Part shown: positions 1 through 8,599 of the stretch, one piece after another
Layout of the letters: the number at the start of each line of letters is the position of its first letter
Numbering within the stretch: position 1 is the first letter of the stretch
Assembly (NCBI GenBank): GCA_031323845.1
Contig: JAVIYP010000009.1
Location: forward strand, 4,855 to 68,854
Source: PUPG01 sp031323845
Lineage (GTDB): Bacteria > Bacteroidota > Bacteroidia > Bacteroidales > UBA7960
Length of the DNA: 64,000 nt
Direction: 5' to 3'
Translations under genes and position numbers: made by a program
Notes under the pieces: generated by a model
Databases searched by the model: none
The model's input: only the letters and a program-made list of their open reading frames with translations
Told to the model about the DNA's origin: nothing

Positions 1-1310
1 CCGGTACGGGATTCCATGTAAATGTATACAAGGTGTTACATAGCGACCAACCTTCTGCTGATTTTGCGGTTAATGAAAAAAGACTTAGGGGACTGAAAAA
101 TGTACACCTCGAAGAGATCGCCGGCTCCAGCGATTTTCCGGTTATTGAACAGCACGATCTGGTAATCGACGCCATGCTGGGAAGCGGCTTGACCAGACCC
201 CTGGAGGGTTTGCTTGCTGCTCTTGTTCTGCATATTAACGCAGCCGGTGCTCCGGTGGTAGCTGTTGATTTTCCCACAGGACTTTTTTGTGAGGACAACC
301 GGGGTAATGATCCCAGGTACATTATCAGGGCAGATTACACGCTGAGTTTTCAGTTTCCGAAACTGGCGTTTATGTTTGCCTCCAATGAAAGGTTTTTAGG
401 CAAATGGTTTGTGATTGACATCGGCCTTCATCCCGCTGCCATTCGAGAAGCTGAAACCAAGCACTACTTTTTACAGGCATCTGATGTTGCACAGCTATAC
501 AGACCAAGGAGAAAGTTTGCCCACAAAGGGCATTTCGGACATGCGTTCCTTGCAGCGGGCAGCCATGGAAAAGCCGGGGCTGCTGTACTGGCAGCCAGGG
601 CTGTTGTTCGCAGCGGCGCCGGTCTTCTTACGGTTCAGGTGCCCGGTGAGGCCTGCCAGGTCATCCAGACTGCGGTGCCTGAAGCCATGTGCATTGCTGA
701 TGGTGACCCTCATATCATTTCGGGGATGGGTGATCTGGAAAAGTACAACGCTATTGGGATTGGCCCGGGTATCGGAACTCACGAGCAGACTGCCGGGGCA
801 TTGAAACTGTTGATTCAGAACACCAGTGTGCCCATGGTGCTTGACGCCGATGCCCTGAACATCCTTGCTGAAAACCCTACCTGGTGCGGGTTTTTGCCTA
901 AAGGGTCAATTTTTACACCACACCCCGGAGAGTTTGACCGGATAGCCGGCAAAACCACTGATGATCACGAGCGGTTTGAAAAAGCAGTCGAAATTGCCCA
1001 TCGTTTTCAGGTATATGTTGTGCTGAAAGGAGCTCATACACTCATTGCCTGTCCTGACGGCCGCTGTTTCTTTAATTCAACGGGTAATCCGGGTATGGCT
1101 ACTGGTGGAAGCGGTGACGTGCTCACAGGGATGATACTGGCCTGGCTGGCACAAAACTATTCTCCGCTGCACAGCTGCCTCCTTGGTGTGTTCCTGCACG
1201 GCAGGGCAGGAGACCTGGCTGCAAACCGCAAAGGCTACGAAGGTCTTACAGCCGGCGATATAATTGAAATGATACCCAAAGCGGCAAAAACAACCCTGGG
1301 GCACCTGTAG
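1..1310 (+). CDS. nnr: Bifunctional NAD(P)H-hydrate epimerase / ADP-dependent NAD(P)H-hydrate dehydratase (5' partial)
   Basis: Repairs NADHX and NADPHX, the hydrated damaged forms of the cofactors: the N-terminal YjeF domain epimerises them and the C-terminal ribokinase-like domain dehydrates the S form using ADP. The reading frame is open to the window edge (first full codon at base 3), and the GTG at 33 lies inside the YjeF domain, so the true start is upstream and only the last part of the N domain is present. The C domain is complete and shows the TPHPGE motif and the nucleotide-binding stretch GMATGGSGDVLTG near the end. Both halves are cytosolic. The gene is followed by a hairpin with a T-run, so it probably ends its transcript. 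Family identification is secure from these motifs. Confidence 0.95.
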   Translation, partial: GTGFHVNVYKVLHSDQPSADFAVNEKRLRGLKNVHLEEIAGSSDFPVIEQHDLVIDAMLGSGLTRPLEGLLAALVLHINAAGAPVVAVDFPTGLFCEDNRGNDPRYIIRADYTLSFQFPKLAFMFASNERFLGKWFVIDIGLHPAAIREAETKHYFLQASDVAQLYRPRRKFAHKGHFGHAFLAAGSHGKAGAAVLAARAVVRSGAGLLTVQVPGEACQVIQTAVPEAMCIADGDPHIISGMGDLEKYNAIGIGPGIGTHEQTAGALKLLIQNTSVPMVLDADALNILAENPTWCGFLPKGSIFTPHPGEFDRIAGKTTDDHERFEKAVEIAHRFQVYVVLKGAHTLIACPDGRCFFNSTGNPGMATGGSGDVLTGMILAWLAQNYSPLHSCLLGVFLHGRAGDLAANRKGYEGLTAGDIIEMIPKAAKTTLGHL

Positions 1311-1342
1311 CTGTCTGTAAGCCCAGGTAGCGCGCACCTGAT

Positions 1343-1380
1343 CCGGTTTTTGATATCGGGTGTATCATGCCGGTTTTTTT
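1343..1380 (+). terminator. Rho-independent terminator after nnr
   Basis: Imperfect hairpin: CCGG (1343-1346) pairs with CCGG (1370-1373) and TGATA (1351-1355) with TATCA (1363-1367), with an internal loop between the two stems, followed directly by seven T. It lies 33 bp after the nnr stop. Confidence 0.5.
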
Positions 1381-1480
1381 GAATATTCTCTGTGAAAAAA
1401 TCAAAAATCACTTATTGAACATGATTGATGTTTTATTGTTTCGTATATGCAAACCTTTTACGTGTTAATAACAGATAAAA

Positions 1481-3556
1481 ATGGCAACAACAAAAGTCAA
1501 AAAACAGATAACAGAGATTGTAAATCCTAAATATACTATTGAAAGCATTAAGCCCGATAAGTTTAAATACTGGTATTACCTCATGGTGCTGGGTCGCAAG
1601 CTTGATGAAAAAGCCCCAAATTATCTCAAACAGGCACTGGGGTGGTCGTATCATGCGCCATATGCCGGACATGACGCTATTCAGCTGGCCATAGGGCAGA
1701 TCTTTGACCGGGAAACGGATCATCTTTTTCCGTACTACCGGGACATGCTAACTGCCTTATCTGCAGGAATTACCGCTGAGGAGATCATTCTTAACGGTAT
1801 TTCCAAGGCTACGGATCTTGCGAGCGGCGGAAGACACATGTCGAACCATTTTGCCAAGCCCGAGTGGAATATTCACAACGTTTCTTCATCAACCGGAAAT
1901 CATACCTTACATGCTGCTGGTGTGGCGCGTGCCATGAAGAAATATGGTCATAAGGGAGTAGCCATCAGCTCACAGGGTGAATCATCAGTGTCGGAAGGCT
2001 ATGTTTATGAGGCCATTAACGGTGCCAGCAACGAAAAGTTGCCTGTGATTTTTGTGTTTCAGGACAATGGTTACGGCATTTCCGTTCCCAAAAAAGACCA
2101 GACAGCCAACCGCAAGGCAGCCGATAACTTCCGGGGGTTTAAGAATCTGCGCATCATTCATTGTGATGGCAAGGATGTATTGTCGTCGATGAATGCGATG
2201 CATGAGGCGCGGCAGCATGCCCTTGAAACAAGTGAACCGGTTATTGTGCACGCCAGCGTTGTTCGTATCGGTTCTCATTCAAACAGCGACCGTCATGATC
2301 TTTATCGCGATGAACGCGAGCTGCACTGTGTAAAGGCGCACGATCCTATGCTGAAAATACGGAAATTGCTGAAAGGGCAGGGGATTTATACGGATAAAGA
2401 CTTTGAAGCTGTTGAGAAAGAGACAGATAAAGTAATCAGGGAAGCACACAAAAAAGCCATGGCGGCTCCTGATCCCGATCCTAAGTCAATTCACGATTTT
2501 GTCATTCCCGAGCCTTACAAAGCTGAGAAATATCCTGACGGTACACATAATGCGACCGGTGAAAAGAAAAAACTGATCACAGCATTGAATGAAACCCTGA
2601 AGGCAGAGTTCCGGCATAATCCCGATACTTATATCTGGGGTCAGGATGTGGCCTACAAGGAAAAAGGAGGCATTTTCAACGTTACCAAAGGTATGCAGCA
2701 AGAGTTTGGTATCGAGCGTGTGTTTAACGCCCCGATTGCAGAGGATTTCATTGTTGGAACAGCCAACGGCATGAGCCGCTTCAACGACAAGATCCGCATT
2801 GTGATTGAGGGTGCAGAGTTTGCCGATTACTTCTGGCCGGCCATGGAGCAATACGTTGAAATGACCCATGATTACTGGCGTTCGAACGGTAAGTTTGTTC
2901 CCAATGTCACGATTCGTCTTGCCTCGGGTGGATACATAGGTGGGGGATTGTACCATTCACAAACCACCGAGGGTGCTCTGACCACCTTCCCGGGTATTCG
3001 GGTAGTGTATCCCTCATTCGCCGATGATGCTGCAGGTTTGCTGCGTACAGCCATGCGTTCGAAGGGGCCGACGCTTTTCCTCGAGCCCAAGGCGCTCTAT
3101 AATGCCAGGCAGGCAGAAACTGTCGTCCCCGACGACTTTGAGGTTCCGTTTGGCAAAGCAAGAACGCGCCGCGCCGGAAAAGATCTTTCCATCATTACCT
3201 ATGGAAATACAACGCACCTTAGTCTGCAGGCTGCGGAACAGCTTGCCAGGGATACCGGCAAGGAGGTTGAAGTCATTGACATACGCTCACTCATCCCTCT
3301 GGACACCGAAAGCATTTTGCAGTCGCTGAAGAAAACCGGTAAGGCTCTTGTGGTACATGAAGACAAGGTGTTTGGCGGTTTTGGCGGGGAGCTGGTGGCT
3401 CAAATTACGGAGTTTGGGTTTGAGTATCTTGATGCACCTGTAAAACGTGTGGGTAGTACGTTTACCCCGGTAGGCTTCCATAAAAACCTGGAAGCAGCCA
3501 TCCTGCCTTCAGCAAACAAGATCTATGAAGCTGCAAAGCAACTACTTGAATATTAG
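1481..3556 (+). CDS. 2-oxoacid dehydrogenase E1, fused alpha and beta subunits (branched-chain type)
   Basis: Thiamine-diphosphate-dependent decarboxylase (E1) of a 2-oxoacid dehydrogenase complex. It transfers the acyl group from a 2-oxoacid to lipoyl-E2. Residues 1 to about 350 are the alpha part, with the TPP pocket around SQGESSVSEG (about residue 163) and QDNGYGIS. Residues from about 365 to the end are the beta transketolase-like part, ending in the transketolase C-terminal domain (VVHEDKVFGGFGGELV). Such 690-residue fusions are common in Bacteroidetes and are usually annotated as 2-oxoisovalerate dehydrogenase. The substrate is inferred from family resemblance only, and no E2 or E3 gene is in the window. 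ATG at 1481 follows an AT-rich leader, and the protein begins without a signal peptide, so it is cytosolic. It stands alone and converges on the aldehyde dehydrogenase. Confidence 0.93.
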   Translation: MATTKVKKQITEIVNPKYTIESIKPDKFKYWYYLMVLGRKLDEKAPNYLKQALGWSYHAPYAGHDAIQLAIGQIFDRETDHLFPYYRDMLTALSAGITAEEIILNGISKATDLASGGRHMSNHFAKPEWNIHNVSSSTGNHTLHAAGVARAMKKYGHKGVAISSQGESSVSEGYVYEAINGASNEKLPVIFVFQDNGYGISVPKKDQTANRKAADNFRGFKNLRIIHCDGKDVLSSMNAMHEARQHALETSEPVIVHASVVRIGSHSNSDRHDLYRDERELHCVKAHDPMLKIRKLLKGQGIYTDKDFEAVEKETDKVIREAHKKAMAAPDPDPKSIHDFVIPEPYKAEKYPDGTHNATGEKKKLITALNETLKAEFRHNPDTYIWGQDVAYKEKGGIFNVTKGMQQEFGIERVFNAPIAEDFIVGTANGMSRFNDKIRIVIEGAEFADYFWPAMEQYVEMTHDYWRSNGKFVPNVTIRLASGGYIGGGLYHSQTTEGALTTFPGIRVVYPSFADDAAGLLRTAMRSKGPTLFLEPKALYNARQAETVVPDDFEVPFGKARTRRAGKDLSIITYGNTTHLSLQAAEQLARDTGKEVEVIDIRSLIPLDTESILQSLKKTGKALVVHEDKVFGGFGGELVAQITEFGFEYLDAPVKRVGSTFTPVGFHKNLEAAILPSANKIYEAAKQLLEY

Positions 3557-3744
3557 TGTTAAAACAAGGCTTCAATAACCGGAGCAGATCTCGATCCTTG
3601 TATTTCTCGCAGTTATTAGCTGCTCTCTCATAGTTTCGTGCTGTATGTTGATATTTACGGGAAAACAGTATAAAGCTGCGTTTTCTTTTATTGATATAGC
3701 AGTATTTCAGGTACCCTGATTGTTAAGATACCTCTCCTGAAAAG

Positions 3745-3783
3745 AAAATGGCTGTTGCCGGATGAGGGCAGCAGCCATTTTTT
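3745..3783. terminator. Bidirectional terminator between convergent genes
   Basis: A 12-bp stem with one G-T pair (ATGGCTGTTGCC against GGCAGCAGCCAT) and a 7-base loop, flanked by an A-run on the left and a T-run on the right. It can therefore end transcription from both sides. It lies between the E1 gene (stop 3556) and the aldehyde dehydrogenase on the other strand (stop 3808). Confidence 0.8.
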
Positions 3784-3807
3784 GACAGGCCTCTAAAGAG
3801 CAGGTTA

Positions 3808-5346
3808 TCAGAAGCCAAACTGAATGCCCTGTGCAAGCGGAAGTTCGGTGCCGTAGTTGATCGTATTTGTTTGACGGCGCATATAGCTTTTCCAGGAGTC
3901 TGAACCTGATTCGCGTCCTCCTCCGGTGTCTTTTTCGCCACCAAAGGCACCGCCAATTTCTGCGCCGGAGGTGCCGATATTAACGTTGGCAATTCCGCAG
4001 TCTGATCCGGTCTCGGAAAGGAAACATTCTGCCTCACGCAGGTTTTCCGTAAAAATGGAAGAGGACAAACCCTGAGGTACGCCATTGTTAAGCGCAATAG
4101 CTTCTTTTATGTTGTTGTATTTCATGATGTAGAGAATAGGCGCAAAGGTTTCCCGCTGAACCGTAGGGTAATGATTTTCAGCTTCTACCAGCGCGGGGAT
4201 CACATAATGGCAATACGACCGGTTTTCGCAGTCGTATGTTTTGCCGCCAAAGATGAGTGTGCCGCCTTCATCCTGCACCTGCCTGATTGAATTCAGAAAG
4301 TCTTCCACCGCAGCTTCACTTACAAGCGGACCGACTACAGTTTTTTCTTCCAGAGGATTTCCTATGCTTCCGGAAACACTCTGGTAAGCCGTCTTTAGTT
4401 TATTGATTACTGTTTGATAGATGCTTTCGTGTACGATAAGCCGCCTTGTTGAGGTACAGCGCTGGCCGGCTGTCCCTACAGCGCCGAATACAACCGATTT
4501 TATGGCCATCTCGAGATTGGCCGAAGGTGCAATAATTACGGCATTGTTGCCACCGAGTTCGAGTATGGTACGTCCGAGCCGGGCACCAATAATGGCTGCC
4601 AGGCGTTTCCCGACTTCCGTTGACCCGGTTATGGAAAACAGGGGAATACGTTTGTCAGCAACGAAATTATCGCCAAGCACAGAGGAGTTTGCCACGATCA
4701 GGTTGAACACGCCTTCTGGTACATGATTGTTCTTCAGCACATTACTGATAATCTTCTGTGTGGCGACAGCAGTAAGTGGCGTTTTTGAACTTGGTTTCCA
4801 AATGACAACATCGCCGCAGACAGCGGCGAGCATAGCATTCCATGCCCACACTGCCACAGGGAAGTTAAACGAGGTGATCAACCCTACAATACCCAGCGGA
4901 TGATACTGATCATACATGCGGTGTTGTTTGCGTTCCGAGTGCATGGTAAAGCCATTCAGCAAACGGCTCTGACCGACGGCAAAATCACAGATGTCAATCA
5001 TTTCCTGAACTTCGCCCAATCCTTCCTGGTAAATCTTACCCATTTCAAGGCTCACCAGGTAGCCCAGGTCGTTTTTATGCTCACGCAGTGCATTGCCTAT
5101 CTGGCGCACTATGTCACCGCGCCGGGGTGCAGGCATTTCTCTCCAGATTAGATAGGCTTGCTGCGCCTTTTCAACAACGGCCTCATAGTCGTCAAGAGTT
5201 GCGGTTTTTACCCTGGCAATTTCCTTGTTGTTAACCGGCGAAACGGATACATTTTCTTTACCCTGTGTTTCCAGCCAGCTGAGCCCGGTGCAGACTCCGT
5301 GGTTAACGGATTCAATGCCCAGCCGTTTAAGTACTTCTTTTTTCAT
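3808..5346 (-). CDS. Aldehyde dehydrogenase, ALDH7 (antiquitin) type
   Basis: NAD(P)-dependent oxidation of an aldehyde to the acid. The whole-length pattern matches ALDH7A1/antiquitin, whose usual substrate is 2-aminoadipate 6-semialdehyde in lysine breakdown; the substrate here is not shown. The catalytic cysteine is C297 in GQRCTSTRRL, and the general base is E263 in LELGGNNA. The 512-residue length is normal, and the protein has no signal peptide, so it is cytosolic. ATG at 5346 lies 22 bp after the stop of the pullulanase gene, so the two are probably cotranscribed although their functions are not obviously linked. No lysine-pathway partner is seen nearby. The terminator at 3745-3783 ends the unit. 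Confidence 0.93.
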   Translation of the reverse strand: MKKEVLKRLGIESVNHGVCTGLSWLETQGKENVSVSPVNNKEIARVKTATLDDYEAVVEKAQQAYLIWREMPAPRRGDIVRQIGNALREHKNDLGYLVSLEMGKIYQEGLGEVQEMIDICDFAVGQSRLLNGFTMHSERKQHRMYDQYHPLGIVGLITSFNFPVAVWAWNAMLAAVCGDVVIWKPSSKTPLTAVATQKIISNVLKNNHVPEGVFNLIVANSSVLGDNFVADKRIPLFSITGSTEVGKRLAAIIGARLGRTILELGGNNAVIIAPSANLEMAIKSVVFGAVGTAGQRCTSTRRLIVHESIYQTVINKLKTAYQSVSGSIGNPLEEKTVVGPLVSEAAVEDFLNSIRQVQDEGGTLIFGGKTYDCENRSYCHYVIPALVEAENHYPTVQRETFAPILYIMKYNNIKEAIALNNGVPQGLSSSIFTENLREAECFLSETGSDCGIANVNIGTSGAEIGGAFGGEKDTGGGRESGSDSWKSYMRRQTNTINYGTELPLAQGIQFGF

Positions 5347-5368
5347 TGGCGAACTAATAGTTTTGTAA

Positions 5369-7402
5369 TCAAATACTTGCCCTGTCGACCAGTATCATGA
5401 TTGATCTTGAAGGGACTTCAACGCTATCCTGAAAAATACCCGAGTATGGCGGAGTGTTAACTCCTTTCTCATTAACACCATATTTAGTTGCCACTACACG
5501 CCACTCACCGGCGGGCAGTTCAATGCCGGTTTTGTGTGCATTGGCATTGTAGTACACCAGGATCTCTTTCCATGGATCACCGTTGGCATGGCCGCTGATG
5601 TGAAAGCCTACGAGGAGTTCATCACCGGTGGGCAAGAACCTCAGGTGATTTTGTATCATTTCTGTGGTGGGCATACGGAAGGCAGGATGGTTTTTCCGCA
5701 GACTTATCATATCCCTGTAAAAGGCGAACACATCATAGTATGTGGCCTTGTTGCTCCACACCAGCTGGTTGATGGAGTCGGGAAGGTTATAGGTGTTGTG
5801 TTCTCCGAATTTGGTACGGACAATTTCCTCTCCTGCGTGCAGAAAGGCGATTCCCTGTGAAGTCAGCACAATGGCATTGGCCAGTTTCTGGATGTCAAGC
5901 TTCTCCTCCTTGCTGCATTCGGGACACGTATACACAATTTTATCCCAAAGGCATGGATTGTCGTGGCAGGTGACGTAGGTGATGGTTTTGAGCGGTTGAT
6001 CGGCATAAGGGACGTCTGAATAGTTCACCAGCTCGTAGTTGATCTGCGGATGGTCGGTGGAGGCAATTACTCCGAACTTAATGCTTTCCTTAAGGCCTTT
6101 TCTGCCGACCATGAAGCCGGGATCTTCGTTATGCATCCAGTGTCCGCGTATGCCATCACGAATATCATCGCTGAACACGGCGACGCCGTTTAGCCTGGCC
6201 GCGTGCGCTTTAACGGCGCGGTCAGCGGGCGGGAGGGGAGTATCGGCGGCAGTCCAGCCTTCCCCGTAAAGGAAAATATCAGGGTTGATTTTATCCAATT
6301 CTTCTCTTATCATGTTCATGGTTTCTATGTCATGCAGCCCCATCAGGTCAAAGCGAAAGCCGTCAATGCGGTATTCTTCGGCCCAGTAGTTCAGCGACTC
6401 AATCATGAATTGCCGCATCATCGGTCGCTCGGAAGCGGTTTCATTACCGCAGGCAGCACCGTCAGAATACGTGCCGTCCGGGCGCATTCGAAAGAAATAT
6501 CCGGGCGAGAGCTGTTCAAAAGGAGAGCCGGCTGCATCATACATGTGGTTGTAAACCACATCCATGATAACGCGAATGCCGTTACGGTGCAATGCCTGTA
6601 CCATCTTTTTGAACTCACGTATGCGCACCCTGCCGTCAAAAGGGTCTGTGGCATACGAGCCCTGGGGAACATTGTAATTTTTCGGATCATAACCCCAGTT
6701 AAACTGCGGTTCATCAAGCCTTGTCTCATCAACGGTGTAAAAGTCATAAACCGGAAGCAAATGAACGTGAGTGATACCGAGCTCTTTAAGATGATCAATC
6801 CCGGTGGGCAGCCCTTCCGGACTTTTAGTGCCGGTTTCGGTAAAAGCGAGGTATTTCCCGCGGTTCTTAATGCCTGAACTGGGATGAATGGAAAAGTCGC
6901 GCATGTGAATTTCCCAGATGATGATGTCGGCGTGGCTTTCAAGAGGCGGGCGTTCGTCATGTTCCCATCCCTCAGGGTTGGTTTCCGCCAGGTCGATGAT
7001 CATGCCGCGGTTACCGTTCACTCCAACGGCACGGGCCTGCGGGTCGGGCACTTCATTGCTCCACTCGCCGTTAATCTTTGCCTGGAAAGTGTAATACCGG
7101 TTTTTCCAGTCACCGTCAAGGGTAAGTATCCATGTGCCCTGTTTGTCTTTTTTCATTTGGAACGTCTCAAGCCGCTGGCCTTCATGACCCTGATCGTAAA
7201 GGTGAAACACTACTTCTGATGCCGGTGGTGACCATATCCGTACCAAAGTTTGCTCCGGTGTATAGCTTACTCCCAGATCACTGCCCGAATATACCGGGTA
7301 ATCTTTCCAAATCAGATGTGCAGGCCGCTCAAATTTGCAGCCGTTAAGTTGAACTAACATAAGAAGAAGGATAATACTAAATACTCTGCCTGGCGAATTC
7401 AT
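5369..7402 (-). CDS. pulA: Type I pullulanase, lipoprotein
   Basis: Glycoside hydrolase family 13 debranching enzyme that cleaves alpha-1,6 links in pullulan, glycogen and starch dextrins. A hydrophobic N-terminus ends in the lipobox LVQLNGC, so it is probably anchored to the outer membrane. Next come a CBM48-like beta domain (about residues 45-125) and the catalytic barrel with the pullulanase motif YNHMYD. The GH13 triad, counted from 7402, is D352 in FRFDLMGLHD, E381 in YGEGWTA and D481 in CHDNPCLWD. A small beta domain closes the protein. Length is typical. I use ATG at 7402 rather than the GTG one codon upstream. A promoter-like element lies at 7433-7467. No SusC/SusD pair is present. 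Confidence 0.95.
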   Translation of the reverse strand: MNSPGRVFSIILLLMLVQLNGCKFERPAHLIWKDYPVYSGSDLGVSYTPEQTLVRIWSPPASEVVFHLYDQGHEGQRLETFQMKKDKQGTWILTLDGDWKNRYYTFQAKINGEWSNEVPDPQARAVGVNGNRGMIIDLAETNPEGWEHDERPPLESHADIIIWEIHMRDFSIHPSSGIKNRGKYLAFTETGTKSPEGLPTGIDHLKELGITHVHLLPVYDFYTVDETRLDEPQFNWGYDPKNYNVPQGSYATDPFDGRVRIREFKKMVQALHRNGIRVIMDVVYNHMYDAAGSPFEQLSPGYFFRMRPDGTYSDGAACGNETASERPMMRQFMIESLNYWAEEYRIDGFRFDLMGLHDIETMNMIREELDKINPDIFLYGEGWTAADTPLPPADRAVKAHAARLNGVAVFSDDIRDGIRGHWMHNEDPGFMVGRKGLKESIKFGVIASTDHPQINYELVNYSDVPYADQPLKTITYVTCHDNPCLWDKIVYTCPECSKEEKLDIQKLANAIVLTSQGIAFLHAGEEIVRTKFGEHNTYNLPDSINQLVWSNKATYYDVFAFYRDMISLRKNHPAFRMPTTEMIQNHLRFLPTGDELLVGFHISGHANGDPWKEILVYYNANAHKTGIELPAGEWRVVATKYGVNEKGVNTPPYSGIFQDSVEVPSRSIMILVDRASI

Positions 7403-7432
7403 CACGGTTTGTTTTTATGGAACGTCTTTTTG

Positions 7433-7467
7433 CAAAAATAGGGAAATTCCGGTTGGAATAATGCAAA
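7433..7467 (-). promoter_or_regulatory. Candidate promoter of the pullulanase operon
   Basis: Read on the minus strand, TATTTTTG (7433-7440) fits the Bacteroidetes -7 box TAnnTTTG, and TTTG (7464-7467) lies 23 bp upstream. The -7 box ends 31 bp before the ATG. Confidence 0.45.
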
Positions 7468-7572
7468 CAGGAAAGATTCGCCATTAATAAATAGCTCGCG
7501 GTGCAGGATGATACACGGCCCTTTGGTGTTGACGGCACATAGGTATTATGCCTTACCGGCAAAAAGAAAATC

Positions 7573-8370
7573 TTAGCCGTTATTGTGGGGCGTAAAATGA
7601 TAGGCGTAGTTTATAACAAAGGTGTAGCCCGTCGGGTAGGCCGGATGTTTTCCTTTTCCGATGCCGGCAAGCCGGAATTCGGGGGTGAGTATTATGCGGC
7701 GGTGACTTCTGTCGGCAACCTGATCGTCAATCAGCATATACAGCAGGGCGTCGTGAGCAGAAAAATTACCGTAAGAGATATTCTCCCCGATTTTGAAGTC
7801 CCATATGCCAAATCTTTCGATTCGTGCATGCATTCCTCCCTGGCCACCATGACCCCTGATCCCCAGTCTTGTCAGGTAACTTACGTGGAGGTTTGCTGCC
7901 AGCGACAGGCCTTCTGAGGGATAGAGCAGTCCCATAGGCCGTGTCCGGAGCAATTCGTGATACAAATCTATGGCCGGTACTGCTCCTTCTCTTGTGATCA
8001 TAATGGTTTCAATGCCCGGATAATGAAACTCATTTCCACGAAAGTAGCTTATATATTCGGTAACGTAGAGCAAGGCAAACTTACGGGGATCATAACGGAC
8101 AAGATTGTGAGCCAGTATAAGGTTTTTCTCATCATCATCAAGATAGGAAACATCCCGGGCGGTGTTTAAAAAATCCACAGGCCAGCCGTCGGTTTTCAGC
8201 CTGCTGGCGTATTCATGATTGCTTAAACCCGGTTCACCTGCGTTGGCAACAGAAGCCCCGGAAGTATCCAACCCGGAAAAGAGCCTTGTTGAACACGAGG
8301 GTGTCACGAATAAACTGTAGAGTATCAGGGATATAAAAAAACTTATTCTGCTGTGATTGCTTATGCTCAT
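7573..8370 (-). CDS. CAP-superfamily (SCP/PR-1-like) lipoprotein
   Basis: Exported protein with a CAP fold. The N-terminus is hydrophobic and ends in a lipobox-like VTPSC (cysteine near residue 26). The CAP part covers about residues 80-262: ILAHNLVRYDP, then LSLAANLHVSYL and GHGGQGGMHARIERFG, the signature GENISYGN, and finally HRRIILTPEFRLAGIGKG. Bacterial CAP proteins act outside the cytoplasm and have diverse, mostly unproven roles, so no activity is assigned. The length (265 residues) is normal for a single-domain member. It faces the same way as the pullulanase gene but is separated by 170 bp that include that gene's candidate promoter, so it is probably its own unit. Confidence 0.88.
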   Translation of the reverse strand: MSISNHSRISFFISLILYSLFVTPSCSTRLFSGLDTSGASVANAGEPGLSNHEYASRLKTDGWPVDFLNTARDVSYLDDDEKNLILAHNLVRYDPRKFALLYVTEYISYFRGNEFHYPGIETIMITREGAVPAIDLYHELLRTRPMGLLYPSEGLSLAANLHVSYLTRLGIRGHGGQGGMHARIERFGIWDFKIGENISYGNFSAHDALLYMLIDDQVADRSHRRIILTPEFRLAGIGKGKHPAYPTGYTFVINYAYHFTPHNNG

Positions 8371-8599
8371 CCGTTGGCTTGCGTTGTTTTACTTATATGG
8401 CTTTTATGGGTTCAAGGGCCCATAGCTATTGATACTGTTTCCAGTCAGCCTTTATCACAAGAAGAAACAATGTTTTACACCATTTTGTTTCAGAAAACCT
8501 TATTCGGATCAAAGTCCGGACCTTTCCGGCGTAGCGGTGCAACGTTTACTACTTACGCCGTCATTAGCTGAACAGTGCCTGTTTCAATCAAAAGGGCTG

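Noticed and set aside
2486..2956. 156-codon minus-strand open frame
   Set aside because: Entirely inside the E1 gene, antisense, with no protein-like features; a shadow frame.
6203..6877. 224-codon plus-strand open frame
   Set aside because: Antisense to the pullulanase gene, whose catalytic motifs are on the other strand.
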